This document shows, in pieces, positions 19,583 to 29,112 of a DNA stretch of 50,456 nt. The DNA is taken from assembly GCA_021804485.1 (NCBI GenBank), contig JAJZHM010000002.1:1-50456 (forward strand). The letters are read 5' to 3'. The position numbers and the translations under genes were made by a program. Origin of the DNA: Pseudomonadota bacterium. GTDB lineage: Bacteria > Pseudomonadota > Gammaproteobacteria > Pseudomonadales > Moraxellaceae. The number at the start of each line of letters is the position of its first letter. Position 1 is the stretch's first letter. The notes under the pieces were generated by a model, which searched no databases, had not been told where the DNA came from, and worked only from the letters and a program-made list of their open reading frames with translations.

Positions 19583-20122
19583 TCAGGGTTGCAGTTCGGG
19601 ATGCTGCGCTAATAATTGGGCACGCATGTTTTGCATGCGCTGCAATTTCTCCACACCAACAGCCAGACGGTCTGGGCTGATCCCCATACTTTGCCCCTGC
19701 TGAATCTGCGCCTGAATCTTTGGAATTTCCGTATCAGCCGCCTGAATAAAATTCTGATAGGTTTTTGTCGACATACGCTGTTCATAAGCATTGAACGCAT
19801 CGCCATTTGCAAGATCAGCCTGTTTGGGAGGTTCTGAGGTATCCGCCCGACGCTTGATTGGTGGCGAACGGGGATCACCCTGCTGGCGCGCCAGTGCCAT
19901 AGTCTGCGCCGCAGCATGAACCTGGGCAGTCTCAACCGGCTGCATCTGCAAACCAGCGCCATGCGGACCCGACCATTGCGGCAAGGAATCAGAAACTGGA
20001 ACCAGATGCGGCAACTGCTGCCCGGCGACCTGCCGGGGCACGGCAAGATCAGAGCGCCAAAAGACCAACCCCGCCACACCCAGCAGAGCCCCAATAGTAA
20101 TCAAAAGCCACAATCGCTTCAC
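19583..20122 (-). CDS. Small inner-membrane-anchored protein, function unknown
   Basis: 179 aa; GTG start overlapping the stop of the ppiC-like gene (GTGA). One N-terminal membrane anchor (WLLITIGALLGVAGLVFW, residues 4-21) without a clear cleavage site, then a Pro/Gln/Ala-rich periplasmic stretch (25-105) and a helical C-terminus (110-175) rich in Gln and Met. The layout of anchor, flexible linker and helical domain recalls lipase-specific foldases, but it is half their length and I see no motif of that family. Last gene of the phospholipase-foldase cassette. Confidence 0.72.
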   Translation of the reverse strand: MKRLWLLITIGALLGVAGLVFWRSDLAVPRQVAGQQLPHLVPVSDSLPQWSGPHGAGLQMQPVETAQVHAAAQTMALARQQGDPRSPPIKRRADTSEPPKQADLANGDAFNAYEQRMSTKTYQNFIQAADTEIPKIQAQIQQGQSMGISPDRLAVGVEKLQRMQNMRAQLLAQHPELQP

Positions 20123-21462
20123 AGATCAAGTCCCTTGCTGGCCAAAGACTTTTGCAGATGAATGGGGTGACTTGCAATCAGGTCATGTAAAACCGATTTG
20201 AACTGGGCTTGGGCCTGCTGAATCGCCAGAATCTGAGATGCTTCAAAACGCACATCGGAACTGTCTTCAGCCTGAAATCCTTCCTCGCGCCCCACAACCT
20301 TGACCAGTTCCCAGCGCGATGCACCCAGCGCAGGCCCGGGCACACGCATGGCACGGACAGGTTCACCCGGTTTGTGGATGAAGGCCACGGTATTCAGCCA
20401 GTCGGCGCGTCCCGATGTATCATGGACCAACCAGCCAAGATCACCACCTTGGGCAGCATCCGGGGCTTGGGAGTACTTCTTGGCCAATTGGCCAAAATCC
20501 GCGCCAGCATCCAGCTGTTTCTCAATAGCTCGAGCCTTTGGTTCTTCGTTGACCTGAATGTGCAAGGCGTGGACACGATCGACTCGCTTGAACATATCAC
20601 GGTGGGCACGGTAGAACGAACGCACCTGCTCTTGCGTAACCTTACTGGCAAGTTGAGCCAGATAGGCAGAACCCTCGTGTTCGCCCGGAATAGTTCCCAT
20701 AATGGCGCGTAGGGCATCTGCATCAGGTTTATCGACAATCGCCTGATGCAAAACAGCCTGCTCTGAGGGACTTAGCGGCCCTTTGTGCTGCAACCAATCA
20801 AAGATAAAACGGGTCGAGAGCAGATCAAGTGCCTGCTTTTTTAGAAAAATATCATCACCGTTGTATATAGCCATGCGTCCCTGCATATTCTGCCGGGCAA
20901 ACACATCCGCAACGCTAATCTGACCGCGCACCCCGCTTGGCAGGCGGTAATCCAGCAGCGGTATAGACTTGGCCAACTGAATTTGTTCCGGTCTCAACTG
21001 AAAATCAAGCAGTAACCGACCATGAGGAAACAGGGATTCACGTTGACTCTGCGACAGCGAATAGGCTTTGAGCACCAGACTGGAGAGATTGTGATTGGGC
21101 AGCGCATGCATGGCCGCCTGCAATTGCGACCCAAAGCCGGCTTTCAGAGTGGCCTCGAACGCATACTCCAACTGTATCGGTTTTGGGTAAGCAACCCGAT
21201 CCCCAGGAAAAAGCTCATCAGCGGAGAAATGGGCACGCGCATACTCGGCCAGTAAGGAATTCTGGAGTACCGAAACCAGAACCTGATCACGGGTGACCTC
21301 AGAAGCATGCTCATGCGCTGCGGCGTACAAGACATCCAATACCGGAGCGGTTATTGTTCCGGTATCCAGACGAGCCCAAACTGGGCCTGGCGGCAGATCA
21401 TAAAAAACCTTGGCCTGAGCCAAAGAACAGCTCAGACCCAATGCCAGCATCAACCATTTCAT
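20119..21462 (-). CDS. Periplasmic parvulin-type peptidyl-prolyl isomerase
   Basis: 447 aa from the ATG at 21462 (AGAGGGG seven bases upstream). Signal peptide MKWLMLALGLSCSLAQA. A long helical N-terminal part (about 20-290) precedes a single rotamase domain (about 294-392) with VHALHIQVNEE, GADFGQLAKKYSQAP and AAQGGDLGWLV, the parvulin/PpiC hallmarks. SurA normally has two such domains, so this is a PpiC/PrsA-like foldase, not SurA. It lies between a secreted metalloenzyme gene and a membrane-anchored protein gene and probably helps fold the former. Confidence 0.85.
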   Translation of the reverse strand: MKWLMLALGLSCSLAQAKVFYDLPPGPVWARLDTGTITAPVLDVLYAAAHEHASEVTRDQVLVSVLQNSLLAEYARAHFSADELFPGDRVAYPKPIQLEYAFEATLKAGFGSQLQAAMHALPNHNLSSLVLKAYSLSQSQRESLFPHGRLLLDFQLRPEQIQLAKSIPLLDYRLPSGVRGQISVADVFARQNMQGRMAIYNGDDIFLKKQALDLLSTRFIFDWLQHKGPLSPSEQAVLHQAIVDKPDADALRAIMGTIPGEHEGSAYLAQLASKVTQEQVRSFYRAHRDMFKRVDRVHALHIQVNEEPKARAIEKQLDAGADFGQLAKKYSQAPDAAQGGDLGWLVHDTSGRADWLNTVAFIHKPGEPVRAMRVPGPALGASRWELVKVVGREEGFQAEDSSDVRFEASQILAIQQAQAQFKSVLHDLIASHPIHLQKSLASKGLDL

Positions 21463-21478
21463 CAACACACCCCTCTCT

Positions 21479-21499
21479 GGAGAGGCCTTGGGCCCCTCC
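21479..21499 (-). other. Strong RNA hairpin between the phospholipase and foldase genes
   Basis: On the minus strand GGAGGGGCC pairs with GGCCTCTCC (nine pairs, one G-U) around a three-base CAA loop. No T-tract follows, so it is more likely an mRNA-end stabiliser or partial terminator that sets the ratio of phospholipase to foldase than a full stop. Confidence 0.45.
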
Positions 21500-21518
21500 A
21501 TTCAGCGTAGCACAAGGC

Positions 21519-22532
21519 TTACTGGGCCATACGCAGTGCAGCGCGGTTGAGAATGGTGACACAATAGGCAATCGCATGTGGAATCATGACACGCCCCACC
21601 TGCATACGGTCGGTGGTGTCCGTCGAGCTTAACACCAACCCACCTTGTGCGTAGGCGATTTGGGCCACCTGAGTTACCAGTGCACGGATATCATTGGCAT
21701 TGGCAGCTAGGGGCGTCACATCGTTCAATGCCTGCGTCACCAGATTGGGGTCATCAAGAAGCTGGTAGTTGCTATCCACCCAACTCTCCCAACCATAGTG
21801 GTTATAGGATGAAGTTGTCCAGATGTGGTGCGGCTGAGCGTTATCCGCATGCATGGAATAACCCAAGGACTGCACGGTCGGTGTCTGCAGGAACTGCTGG
21901 AACCAGTAATTCAGTAAGTTGGAAATAGGTTGAAAGGGCGCATGTTCCCAGCCGTTGTACATATCCGGAGTTGAATAGCCTCCCGCACGATAATGAGCCT
22001 CGGTCACATTGAAGGAGTCATACTTGGAGTTATCCCCGAACCAGCCAGACAGCCCGCCAGGACCATCATCAAGATAGTCGCCATACAGCCAAGCCGCTGC
22101 AAGATCATCAACATCACCACGCTGGGTCAGCTGGCTGTAGTTATAACCACCATAAGGATTACCGTGAACGTCCGGACCTTGAGTCAGATTTTCAAAATGC
22201 CAGTAAACGGTATAGTTGATCAGACTGGCAGTCGTTCCCCAGATCGGGGCATTAACGCAATCACCGCTCATCGCACCACAGATATAGGTATCATCAAAAT
22301 TATCGACATCCGATGCAGCCTGAGCCAGCGCTTGAGTGAACTGACTCATGGTATAGCCGGCCTTCTGTACCCCTGCAACCAGCTGAGCGTAGTTGGTTGT
22401 TGATGGATGGGAGGCCATATAGGACACCGCATCTTCAACAATCCGCTGATGCGTCTGTGTCCAATAGGCGTGTGATGGCATGGAAACCAACGACCCTGCC
22501 ATGGCAATCGATGCAAGAAGCATGCGTTTCAT
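21519..22532 (-). CDS. Secreted zinc-dependent phospholipase C-like protein
   Basis: 337 aa from the ATG at 22532 (GGAG upstream; a longer open frame upstream is not used). Signal peptide ends SHA, giving a mature protein that begins YWTQTHQRIVEDAV, with the N-terminal tryptophan and early histidine of the phospholipase C/P1 nuclease fold. Further ligand-like residues follow: DVDNFDD, WHFEN, then LGYSMHADNAQPHH and HYGWE (the His-x3-Glu of the third zinc site). The usual His-x3-Asp is changed to His-x-Asp here, so zinc geometry may differ. Substrate not proven; it could be a phospholipase C or a related phosphodiesterase. Confidence 0.72.
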   Translation of the reverse strand: MKRMLLASIAMAGSLVSMPSHAYWTQTHQRIVEDAVSYMASHPSTTNYAQLVAGVQKAGYTMSQFTQALAQAASDVDNFDDTYICGAMSGDCVNAPIWGTTASLINYTVYWHFENLTQGPDVHGNPYGGYNYSQLTQRGDVDDLAAAWLYGDYLDDGPGGLSGWFGDNSKYDSFNVTEAHYRAGGYSTPDMYNGWEHAPFQPISNLLNYWFQQFLQTPTVQSLGYSMHADNAQPHHIWTTSSYNHYGWESWVDSNYQLLDDPNLVTQALNDVTPLAANANDIRALVTQVAQIAYAQGGLVLSSTDTTDRMQVGRVMIPHAIAYCVTILNRAALRMAQ

Positions 22533-22687
22533 TCTGGTTTTACTCCGTTTTGTTGTTATTTCTGAGTTTGTGTCGTTGTGTAACGTGGCGTAACAATACG
22601 ATAAAAATGCACCCCACACATAGACAAAAACTGACAGAGCGTCAACATTTTGGGACAAAACCGCCTTAGCCCGACCAACGGCTGCAA

Positions 22688-23113
22688 TCAGTTCGCCGCC
22701 AACTGACCCGGCGACAACCGTCTCCAAGCTGCAAAGACAGCCCGCATATAGCGCAGCTGCTCCCGAGACGTTCCACCGTGATAACGCCCAACGGCCTGCC
22801 AGCGCGATCCAACCTGCGCACGCGCCTGTGCGAGAATGGATGCACCCCACTCCAAATTGGTACACGGTTCAAGAAGGGCTTGAGGGGGAGCTCGGCCAGC
22901 CCACCAGCGACTGTTAATCTGCATCAGGCCAATATCCCAGCTGCCATCGTGATTATGATGTACAGCCCGCGAAGAACCGGCACTTTCGACGCTGATGATA
23001 GCTTGCAGCAATTGCGGAGAAAACTGATAGCGTTGCGCCACCTGGTCGAGACAGACAGGCAACATAAAAAGAGAGACAAAGAGACCCACCAGAAAAACAT
23101 CCCAGCCTTTCAT
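22688..23113 (-). CDS. Small secreted lytic transglycosylase (SLT domain)
   Basis: 141 aa. Signal peptide or N-terminal anchor (VFLVGLFVSLFMLPVC), then an SLT/goose-lysozyme-like domain: FSPQLLQAIISVESAG with the catalytic glutamate, DIGLMQINSRWW, and WGASILAQARAQVG with VGRYHGG. Cleaves peptidoglycan strands. Short one-domain forms like this often serve secretion machines or flagellar and conjugative structures; it lies 69 bases downstream of flgL on the same strand and could be read from the flagellar operon. That role is an inference. Confidence 0.86.
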   Translation of the reverse strand: MKGWDVFLVGLFVSLFMLPVCLDQVAQRYQFSPQLLQAIISVESAGSSRAVHHNHDGSWDIGLMQINSRWWAGRAPPQALLEPCTNLEWGASILAQARAQVGSRWQAVGRYHGGTSREQLRYMRAVFAAWRRLSPGQLAAN

Positions 23114-23182
23114 CGTGTTATTCCATCCTTGGAAGAGCGGCTCATTTTACTGGCGACTTATGACCGCACGATGAACAGCAGC

Positions 23183-24442
23183 TTAACCACCGGTAGTGCC
23201 CAGATAGTTAAACAGTGACAAGCCACTGATTTTGACAAAACTTTGTTCGGAAGCCTGCAACACCGTCTGCTGCATGCTCAACTGGGTTGAAGCTTGGGCA
23301 AAATCAACGCTGGTCAGGCTACTTAACGAAGTCGTGACACTCAGGCTGATGCTTGAGTCAACCGATTGTGCCTGGGTGGTGGCATTCTGAGCCGCCCCGA
23401 TCTGTGCCTGAGCATTACTGATCGAACTCACCGCATTGTCGAGATTGCCCAGCGTATTGCTGATCAGACTCTGCAAGGAAGACTGATCAGCACTGGAGTT
23501 GCTGAGCGTATTTAAACCATTGACCACATTCTGCACGGTAGATAACAAACTTTGGTTGGGTGATGAATCGACAAAAAAGGTGTCGCCGACCTGTGGTGAC
23601 CCTTTGACGGTCACCGAAATGCCGTTGAACTGAATGGCGGTACCAGAGCTGTAGGTTATATGCTGCTGCACGGGCTTGCCCGTCTGGGTATTAATAACAC
23701 TGTAATTCTGCATCCCAGGTGGCGTACTCTGGCTGACCGGGTTAAAGACAATCTTGTAGTCGGAGGGATAATTGCTGTTAAACGTCGCCTGATCCGTAAT
23801 GGAACCTGCATTGATCACTGCAGGAGGATTACTGGTATTGAGTGGACTTACCGAAGTCTGTACAGACTTGTTCACTGCGGGAATGCTGTCAAAAATCCCC
23901 TGCCCCGGCAACGTGGTAAATACCTGGGTATTGGATGTCACCAGCACGTTGTTCTGGCCCTGATCACCCTGATAGACATACTGTCCTCCAGAACCCAGTG
24001 CATAAGGCGGCTGACTGGTCTGATAACCACCAAACATATACTGCCCCAGAACGTTTTTGGAGTTCATCATCCCCACCAGTGCATTCATCTGCTGGTTGAT
24101 CTGGGTGGAAATTGCCTGCCGGTTCGCCTGGGTCAAGGTTCCATCCCCCGACTGCACAACCAGAGAGCGTATCGATTGCACCGTATTGGTAATGCTGCTC
24201 AGGGAATTACCCATGGCAGAAAGCTGACCGGATACTGTGGAAATATTACTCTGATACTGAGTCAACTGACTTTGTGAAGACTGCAGACTAAGCACATTGG
24301 CAGCAATGCCAGGGTTATCCGCCGGAGTGTTGTACTTTAAACCCGAGGACATTTGCGCCTGGGTCTGGTTCAGGTTGAGCTGATTTTGATCCATCGCCTG
24401 CGTTGCAGCCGAGTAGTAATAGCTGGTTCCAATGCGTGTCAT
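23183..24442 (-). CDS. flgL: Flagellar hook-filament junction protein FlgL (HAP3)
   Basis: Joins the FlgK ring to the flagellin filament. 419 aa (start ATG at 24442, GGAGG nine bases upstream; ATG at 24448 is an alternative). N-terminal flagellin-like helix (MTRIGTSYYYSAATQAMDQ, LNLNQTQAQMSSGLKYNTP) and C-terminal heptad region (SLTSVDFAQASTQLSMQQTV) flank a variable middle. Last flagellar gene of the operon. Confidence 0.95.
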   Translation of the reverse strand: MTRIGTSYYYSAATQAMDQNQLNLNQTQAQMSSGLKYNTPADNPGIAANVLSLQSSQSQLTQYQSNISTVSGQLSAMGNSLSSITNTVQSIRSLVVQSGDGTLTQANRQAISTQINQQMNALVGMMNSKNVLGQYMFGGYQTSQPPYALGSGGQYVYQGDQGQNNVLVTSNTQVFTTLPGQGIFDSIPAVNKSVQTSVSPLNTSNPPAVINAGSITDQATFNSNYPSDYKIVFNPVSQSTPPGMQNYSVINTQTGKPVQQHITYSSGTAIQFNGISVTVKGSPQVGDTFFVDSSPNQSLLSTVQNVVNGLNTLSNSSADQSSLQSLISNTLGNLDNAVSSISNAQAQIGAAQNATTQAQSVDSSISLSVTTSLSSLTSVDFAQASTQLSMQQTVLQASEQSFVKISGLSLFNYLGTTGG

Positions 24443-24466
24443 GATCATGATCCTCCCATTGTTCGA

Positions 24467-27070
24467 TCAGGCCCCAACCGCTGTCATCAACGCATTGAAC
24501 AGGGTTCGAGCGGTATTGATGACCTGCGCCGAGGCAGAGTAAGCCTGCTGGTACTGAATCAGGTTGGCGGCCTCTTCATTCAGATTGACCCCCGATACCT
24601 GACTGATCATCTGGGTTGTGTTCTGCAAGACTGCCGAGGCAGCCGACTGGCCATTCTGGGCCTGCATCGACTGGATACCAATGTCCTGCACCATATTTCC
24701 ATACAGACCCGTGATGCTCATGGTGCCATTATTAACAACGTTGGCATTCTGCAAGGCTAACATCATCTGACCATTACGGGCATCACCCGCAACATTATGG
24801 TTATAGCCAACATTGAAGGTATCACCAGACACCGGGGTACCGGTGATGTTGAGTGTATAGCCCTGATAGGTGGACAGAGGCGCTGGGCTGGCGGTAAACA
24901 GACCATTCCCCGAAGTCGTCAGGCTCGAACTACCGGGCAACTGGATGTTCAACACCCCTCCCACCGTCGCCGAATTACCATTACTGACCGTCTGGGCTGC
25001 CCCTTGGGTTCCCTGAAGAGTTATACTGTTGCCTGCACCACCGCCTACCCCCCAACTCAGATCGTAGCCCGACGTCGAGCGCACGCTTAAGGTCGTGCCA
25101 TTAGAGGTTGCGACAATCCCCTGCTGACTAAGAATACCGCTGGCATTGATGCTTGCAGCCAGTGCATCCGGCGTAGCGCCCGACAAAGTCTGACTATTGA
25201 GGGTAACCGTCAGGCTGCCTGCATTAACAAAATTGCTCAGGGTTGACTGAGTATCCGCAACTGCCTTGACGCCAGGAATAGCATTGATCGACTGGGCGAT
25301 CTGCTGGGCACTTTCTCCAGCTGTAGTCGCAACACTGTAAGGCGTGACTGAACCACCCGTGCTGCTGAAAATATTGAAGCTTAACTGCTCCGCAGGATAG
25401 CCATTGCTGCTTCCTGACACGGCCGCACCAGCATTGGCACCGGTGCTACTCACCTGAGTCTGCCCTGAGTCCGTTGAAAAGAGTGTGTTGGTTGCACCCG
25501 GAGTATAGGACTGATCGACCAAAGGAGGAATCAGGGCCTTGGGATTGGCCGGATCACTGTTATCAAGTACATCATAAGTTGTTGCGCTGGTGAATTTAAT
25601 CAGCAATGGTGGCGTCATCGAGCCTGACTTGGTCGTGAAAGCCGGTGTTGCCAAACTAGTGACCCCAGCAACCGTAATCGTCGCATTGCCTTGATTGGTG
25701 GTAGGTGTGGTCGCATTGACCGGCCCTGCCAGTGCAATCTGGGAAGGTGCCGTTATACTCATGGCCAGATTACCAGCCCCCTGCCGTGTCGGGGCAACAT
25801 AAAATTTGGAACCGGTACCAAAGGTCCCACTCTGCAAATTGATCGAAAAGCCATCGGCACTGATGGTGGCAGGCAAAGAGGCAGGTAGAGAGCCCTGTGC
25901 CACCACCTTGCCGTCGTTTGAACGGGTCAATGAATACGAGCCCGGTGTTCCGCTGAATGCAAGGACATAATCACTGTTGGTCAGCTGTGCCGTCGATGTG
26001 ATGCTCACACCCATACTATAGGGTTGAGAGGTTACATTCCCTGGATCGGAGGTAATACGAGCCGCCTGAGCTGTCGAACTGTTGATGTCACTAAATACCG
26101 CCTTACCCGGGGCACCCGTCAGATCAAGCCCCAACTGATTTTGCTTGTTCATCCCATCCGAGAAAACCAGCGCCATCTGCCCAAGGGTATTTTGAATAGT
26201 ACCTAGAATATTCTGCTGATAATTAAGAAGTCCACCCACAGACCCGCCACTGATCGAACCGGTAATGATCTGTGGCCCTTTTCCGCCATTAACCGCAATA
26301 TCCGTCTGCGATGTATTACCCGCCGCAGGCTGCGCCACCAGAGTCGACGAGGTTCCACCGACCACCAGAGCCTGTCCACTGCCGATAAAAACATTATCAA
26401 CCCCTGTGCCATCCGGTATGACGGATACCGACACCATTTTAGACAGCTGGTTGATCAACTGCTGACGGTTATCCAGCAACGTATTGGGCTGCTGGGTAAG
26501 CGGCATATTGCCTGTTCCTGCCAATTGCGCATTCAGCTTGGCGATACTGGTCGCCAGCGAATTGATTTGCTGCACATCCGAACTCAAAGTGTTATTGACC
26601 GTCTGATTTTCATTGGCAACTTCGTTGTAGGTTGCGTTAAAGGTTGAAACTGCGGATTGCATATCAGAAAAAACAACCTGGCGACTGGTCGTAGAGCCTG
26701 GATTGGTCATGGCCGTCTGCATGTCATTAAAAAGAGACTGAATCTGATTACTGACACTGGTCGTTGAGCCGGCAACATAGTTGTTGATACGCGTGATTGC
26801 TGTGGAAAAGGCTTGCATCTGGTTGGACTGGGCGGTATCGATCAATAACTGATTCTGGGCAAAACTGTTGACCTGACGCATGACACCTACAATGCTTACG
26901 CCCGTACCTGCAGAATAGGATCCCAGTGGCTGAGGGGCTGCACTACCCAGAATCGTCGATTCACGGCTGTAGCCGGGTGTATTGGCATTGGTGATATTGT
27001 TGCCTGTGGTCGTCATTGCCGCCATATTGGCATTCAGACCTGTCAGACCAATATTCATTAGTGTTGTCAT
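24467..27070 (-). CDS. flgK: Flagellar hook-associated protein 1 FlgK, unusually long
   Basis: Caps the hook end and links it to FlgL. 867 aa against about 550 in E. coli. The N-terminal core (LMNIGLTGLNANMAAM, NNITNANTPGYSRES) and the C-terminal core (VNLNEEAANLIQYQQAYSAS, INTARTLFNALM) are typical. The extra length is in the middle, about residues 350-760. Residues 555-735 are similar to a block in FlgE of the same operon (see findings) and resemble tandem flagellin hook IN motifs (TAGESAQQIAQSIN, GATPDALAASIN). A surface-exposed domain of the junction is likely. Confidence 0.94.
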   Translation of the reverse strand: MTTLMNIGLTGLNANMAAMTTTGNNITNANTPGYSRESTILGSAAPQPLGSYSAGTGVSIVGVMRQVNSFAQNQLLIDTAQSNQMQAFSTAITRINNYVAGSTTSVSNQIQSLFNDMQTAMTNPGSTTSRQVVFSDMQSAVSTFNATYNEVANENQTVNNTLSSDVQQINSLATSIAKLNAQLAGTGNMPLTQQPNTLLDNRQQLINQLSKMVSVSVIPDGTGVDNVFIGSGQALVVGGTSSTLVAQPAAGNTSQTDIAVNGGKGPQIITGSISGGSVGGLLNYQQNILGTIQNTLGQMALVFSDGMNKQNQLGLDLTGAPGKAVFSDINSSTAQAARITSDPGNVTSQPYSMGVSITSTAQLTNSDYVLAFSGTPGSYSLTRSNDGKVVAQGSLPASLPATISADGFSINLQSGTFGTGSKFYVAPTRQGAGNLAMSITAPSQIALAGPVNATTPTTNQGNATITVAGVTSLATPAFTTKSGSMTPPLLIKFTSATTYDVLDNSDPANPKALIPPLVDQSYTPGATNTLFSTDSGQTQVSSTGANAGAAVSGSSNGYPAEQLSFNIFSSTGGSVTPYSVATTAGESAQQIAQSINAIPGVKAVADTQSTLSNFVNAGSLTVTLNSQTLSGATPDALAASINASGILSQQGIVATSNGTTLSVRSTSGYDLSWGVGGGAGNSITLQGTQGAAQTVSNGNSATVGGVLNIQLPGSSSLTTSGNGLFTASPAPLSTYQGYTLNITGTPVSGDTFNVGYNHNVAGDARNGQMMLALQNANVVNNGTMSITGLYGNMVQDIGIQSMQAQNGQSAASAVLQNTTQMISQVSGVNLNEEAANLIQYQQAYSASAQVINTARTLFNALMTAVGA

Positions 27071-27086
27071 GATCGCCGACTCCTGA

Positions 27087-27998
27087 TCAGCCCGAAGTCA
27101 AACCGGGCCCCAGAGCACCCAGAATATGATTCAGTTTGGCCGCATACTGTGGGTCTGTGGCATAACCCGACTGTCCCATATGATGAATGAACGCCTTTTC
27201 ATCGCACCCTGCCTGCAAGGCCTTGCTGAAACGGGGATGACTGCGCATGAACGCCACATAATCCCGCATGGATTCAGCAACCGACCCATAGTTCCGGAAT
27301 ACGGCCTGGGTTCGCTGTATCTGGCCGGAGTGATCCACTTCCAAAGTTGGTACCCGTAAGCGCCCGCCTTGCCAGTTGGTGTCTGCCTTGATACCAAAGA
27401 GATTAAAAAAGCCATGCTTTAGCGACTGCCCCCACCCCGTCTCAAGCGCAGCCTGAGCCAGAATGACCCGGGGGCTGATTCCAAGCTCGGCAGCAGCCTG
27501 ACGTGCATAAGGCAAAAGTGTCTGAATGAATCCCTGACGTGTATCCATCGCCGCACCAACAGGATGTTCATCAGTTATCGGCTTGACCTTGTTCGACGCT
27601 GCAGAAGGGATGGTTGACTCCTGTGCGGGTTCGACCTTGCGCGGCAAGGGACTCAGGGCGTTCTGTGCTCTGGAGTGGCTTGCCGCCCCTCCGAGTTGAC
27701 GCACCAGCACATCGGTAAGGCCAACACCACCATGCTGCGACATATAAAGTCCCATCTGCTCATCAAACATGTCCTCATAGAACTTGGACTGATCGGAGCT
27801 CATCGGATCATCGGGGTTGAGCGATCGGGTCGCCTCACGCATGGTTTTTAGCATCATGCTCACGTAGAGGGATTCAAACTGGGCCGCAACCTTGTGCACA
27901 ACCGCTGGGTCATGACTGTTGGCAGCACTGGACTTCAGGCCAGCCAGGGCATTTAGATTGTTGTAATCATTCAGACCGGCAGCAGGAATGGCCATCAT
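27087..27998 (-). CDS. flgJ: Flagellar rod-capping protein and peptidoglycan hydrolase FlgJ
   Basis: Caps the growing rod and opens the cell wall for it. 303 aa in the two-domain form: N-terminal rod-binding part ([19 protein letters not shown]) and C-terminal glucosaminidase domain from about residue 150, with the catalytic glutamate in AALETGWG and [13 protein letters not shown]. Its start overlaps the flgI stop by four bases (ATGA). Confidence 0.94.
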   Translation of the reverse strand: MMAIPAAGLNDYNNLNALAGLKSSAANSHDPAVVHKVAAQFESLYVSMMLKTMREATRSLNPDDPMSSDQSKFYEDMFDEQMGLYMSQHGGVGLTDVLVRQLGGAASHSRAQNALSPLPRKVEPAQESTIPSAASNKVKPITDEHPVGAAMDTRQGFIQTLLPYARQAAAELGISPRVILAQAALETGWGQSLKHGFFNLFGIKADTNWQGGRLRVPTLEVDHSGQIQRTQAVFRNYGSVAESMRDYVAFMRSHPRFSKALQAGCDEKAFIHHMGQSGYATDPQYAAKLNHILGALGPGLTSG

Positions 27999-29101
27999 AT
28001 CACCTGAATCTCGGCTTGCAGTGCGCCCGCAGCCTTGAGTGCTTCAAGAATCGCCATCAAATCACCGGGCGCCACCCCGACCCGGTTCACCGCACGAACG
28101 ATATCCTCCAGGGTGGTCCCGGACTTAAACATAAACATCCGATTTTTGTCTTCCGAAACCTGTACACCTGATTTGGGTACGACCTGAGTCTGTCCTCCCG
28201 AAAACGCACCCGGCTGGCTGACTTGAGGATTTTCCGAGATGGACACGGTGAGATTGCCATGCGTCACTGCGGCCGGAGAGACACGTACATCCTGTCCAAT
28301 CACAATGGTTCCCGTACGGGAATTGATAATCACTTTGGCAGGCGCTACGCCCGGATGGACTTCCAGATTTTCCAGCGTCGAAATAAAAACCACCCGATCG
28401 GTCACATTGGCAGGTGGTTGCACCTGAATCGAGCCACCATCAAGGGTCTGGGCCGTACGAGGGCCAAAGGTTTGATTGATCACATCCGTTACACGCATAG
28501 CTGTTGTAAAATCATAGCGATGCAGGTTGAACGTCAGTGTCTGTGCAGAAGAAAAGGGATTATTCACTGAACGCTCGACAATGGCACCGCCAGGAATGGT
28601 CCCTACCGTCGGGACATTGACGGTAATCTTTGAACCATCCGCTCCTTCTGCCCCAAAACCACTGACCACAAGATTGCCCTGTGCTACGGCATAGGTCAGT
28701 CCATCAGCGCCATGCAGTGGCGCCATCAGCAAAGAACCACCCCGCAGACTTTTGGCATTACCCATGCTTGACACAGTGATATCAATGGTCTGCCCCGGTT
28801 TAGCAAAAGGAGGCAGCTCTGCATGAAGCGCTACAGCCGCAACATTCTTAAGCTGAGGATTCATGGACGAAGGAACCGCGATACCAAAGCCGGCCAGCAT
28901 GTTCTTGAAACTCTGCACGGTGAAAGGTGCCTGATTGGTACTGTCTCCGGTACCGTCAAGTCCTACAACAAGCCCATAACCCACCAGCTGATTCGGACGA
29001 ACCCCCGAGATATCGGTCAGATCCTTGATGCGTTCCGCCCGCACCTGAATGACAAGAGCGAACAGAGCCACCACCCACCCCAGACTCCGCCAGATCTTCA
29101 T
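27995..29101 (-). CDS. flgI: Flagellar P-ring protein FlgI
   Basis: Forms the periplasmic ring around the rod in the peptidoglycan layer. 368 aa with a cleavable signal ([19 protein letters not shown]) and the strongly conserved mature start [21 protein letters not shown], here given in part, then [17 protein letters not shown]-terminal [17 protein letters not shown] and [16 protein letters not shown] are typical. Confidence 0.96.
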   Translation of the reverse strand: MKIWRSLGWVVALFALVIQVRAERIKDLTDISGVRPNQLVGYGLVVGLDGTGDSTNQAPFTVQSFKNMLAGFGIAVPSSMNPQLKNVAAVALHAELPPFAKPGQTIDITVSSMGNAKSLRGGSLLMAPLHGADGLTYAVAQGNLVVSGFGAEGADGSKITVNVPTVGTIPGGAIVERSVNNPFSSAQTLTFNLHRYDFTTAMRVTDVINQTFGPRTAQTLDGGSIQVQPPANVTDRVVFISTLENLEVHPGVAPAKVIINSRTGTIVIGQDVRVSPAAVTHGNLTVSISENPQVSQPGAFSGGQTQVVPKSGVQVSEDKNRMFMFKSGTTLEDIVRAVNRVGVAPGDLMAILEALKAAGALQAEIQVI

Positions 29102-29112
29102 GACAAGCCTCC

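Noticed and set aside
22533-22865. N-terminal extension of the phospholipase gene by 111 codons
   Set aside because: The extension overlaps the lytic transglycosylase gene, has no family likeness, and the signal peptide with its ribosome site begins at 22532.
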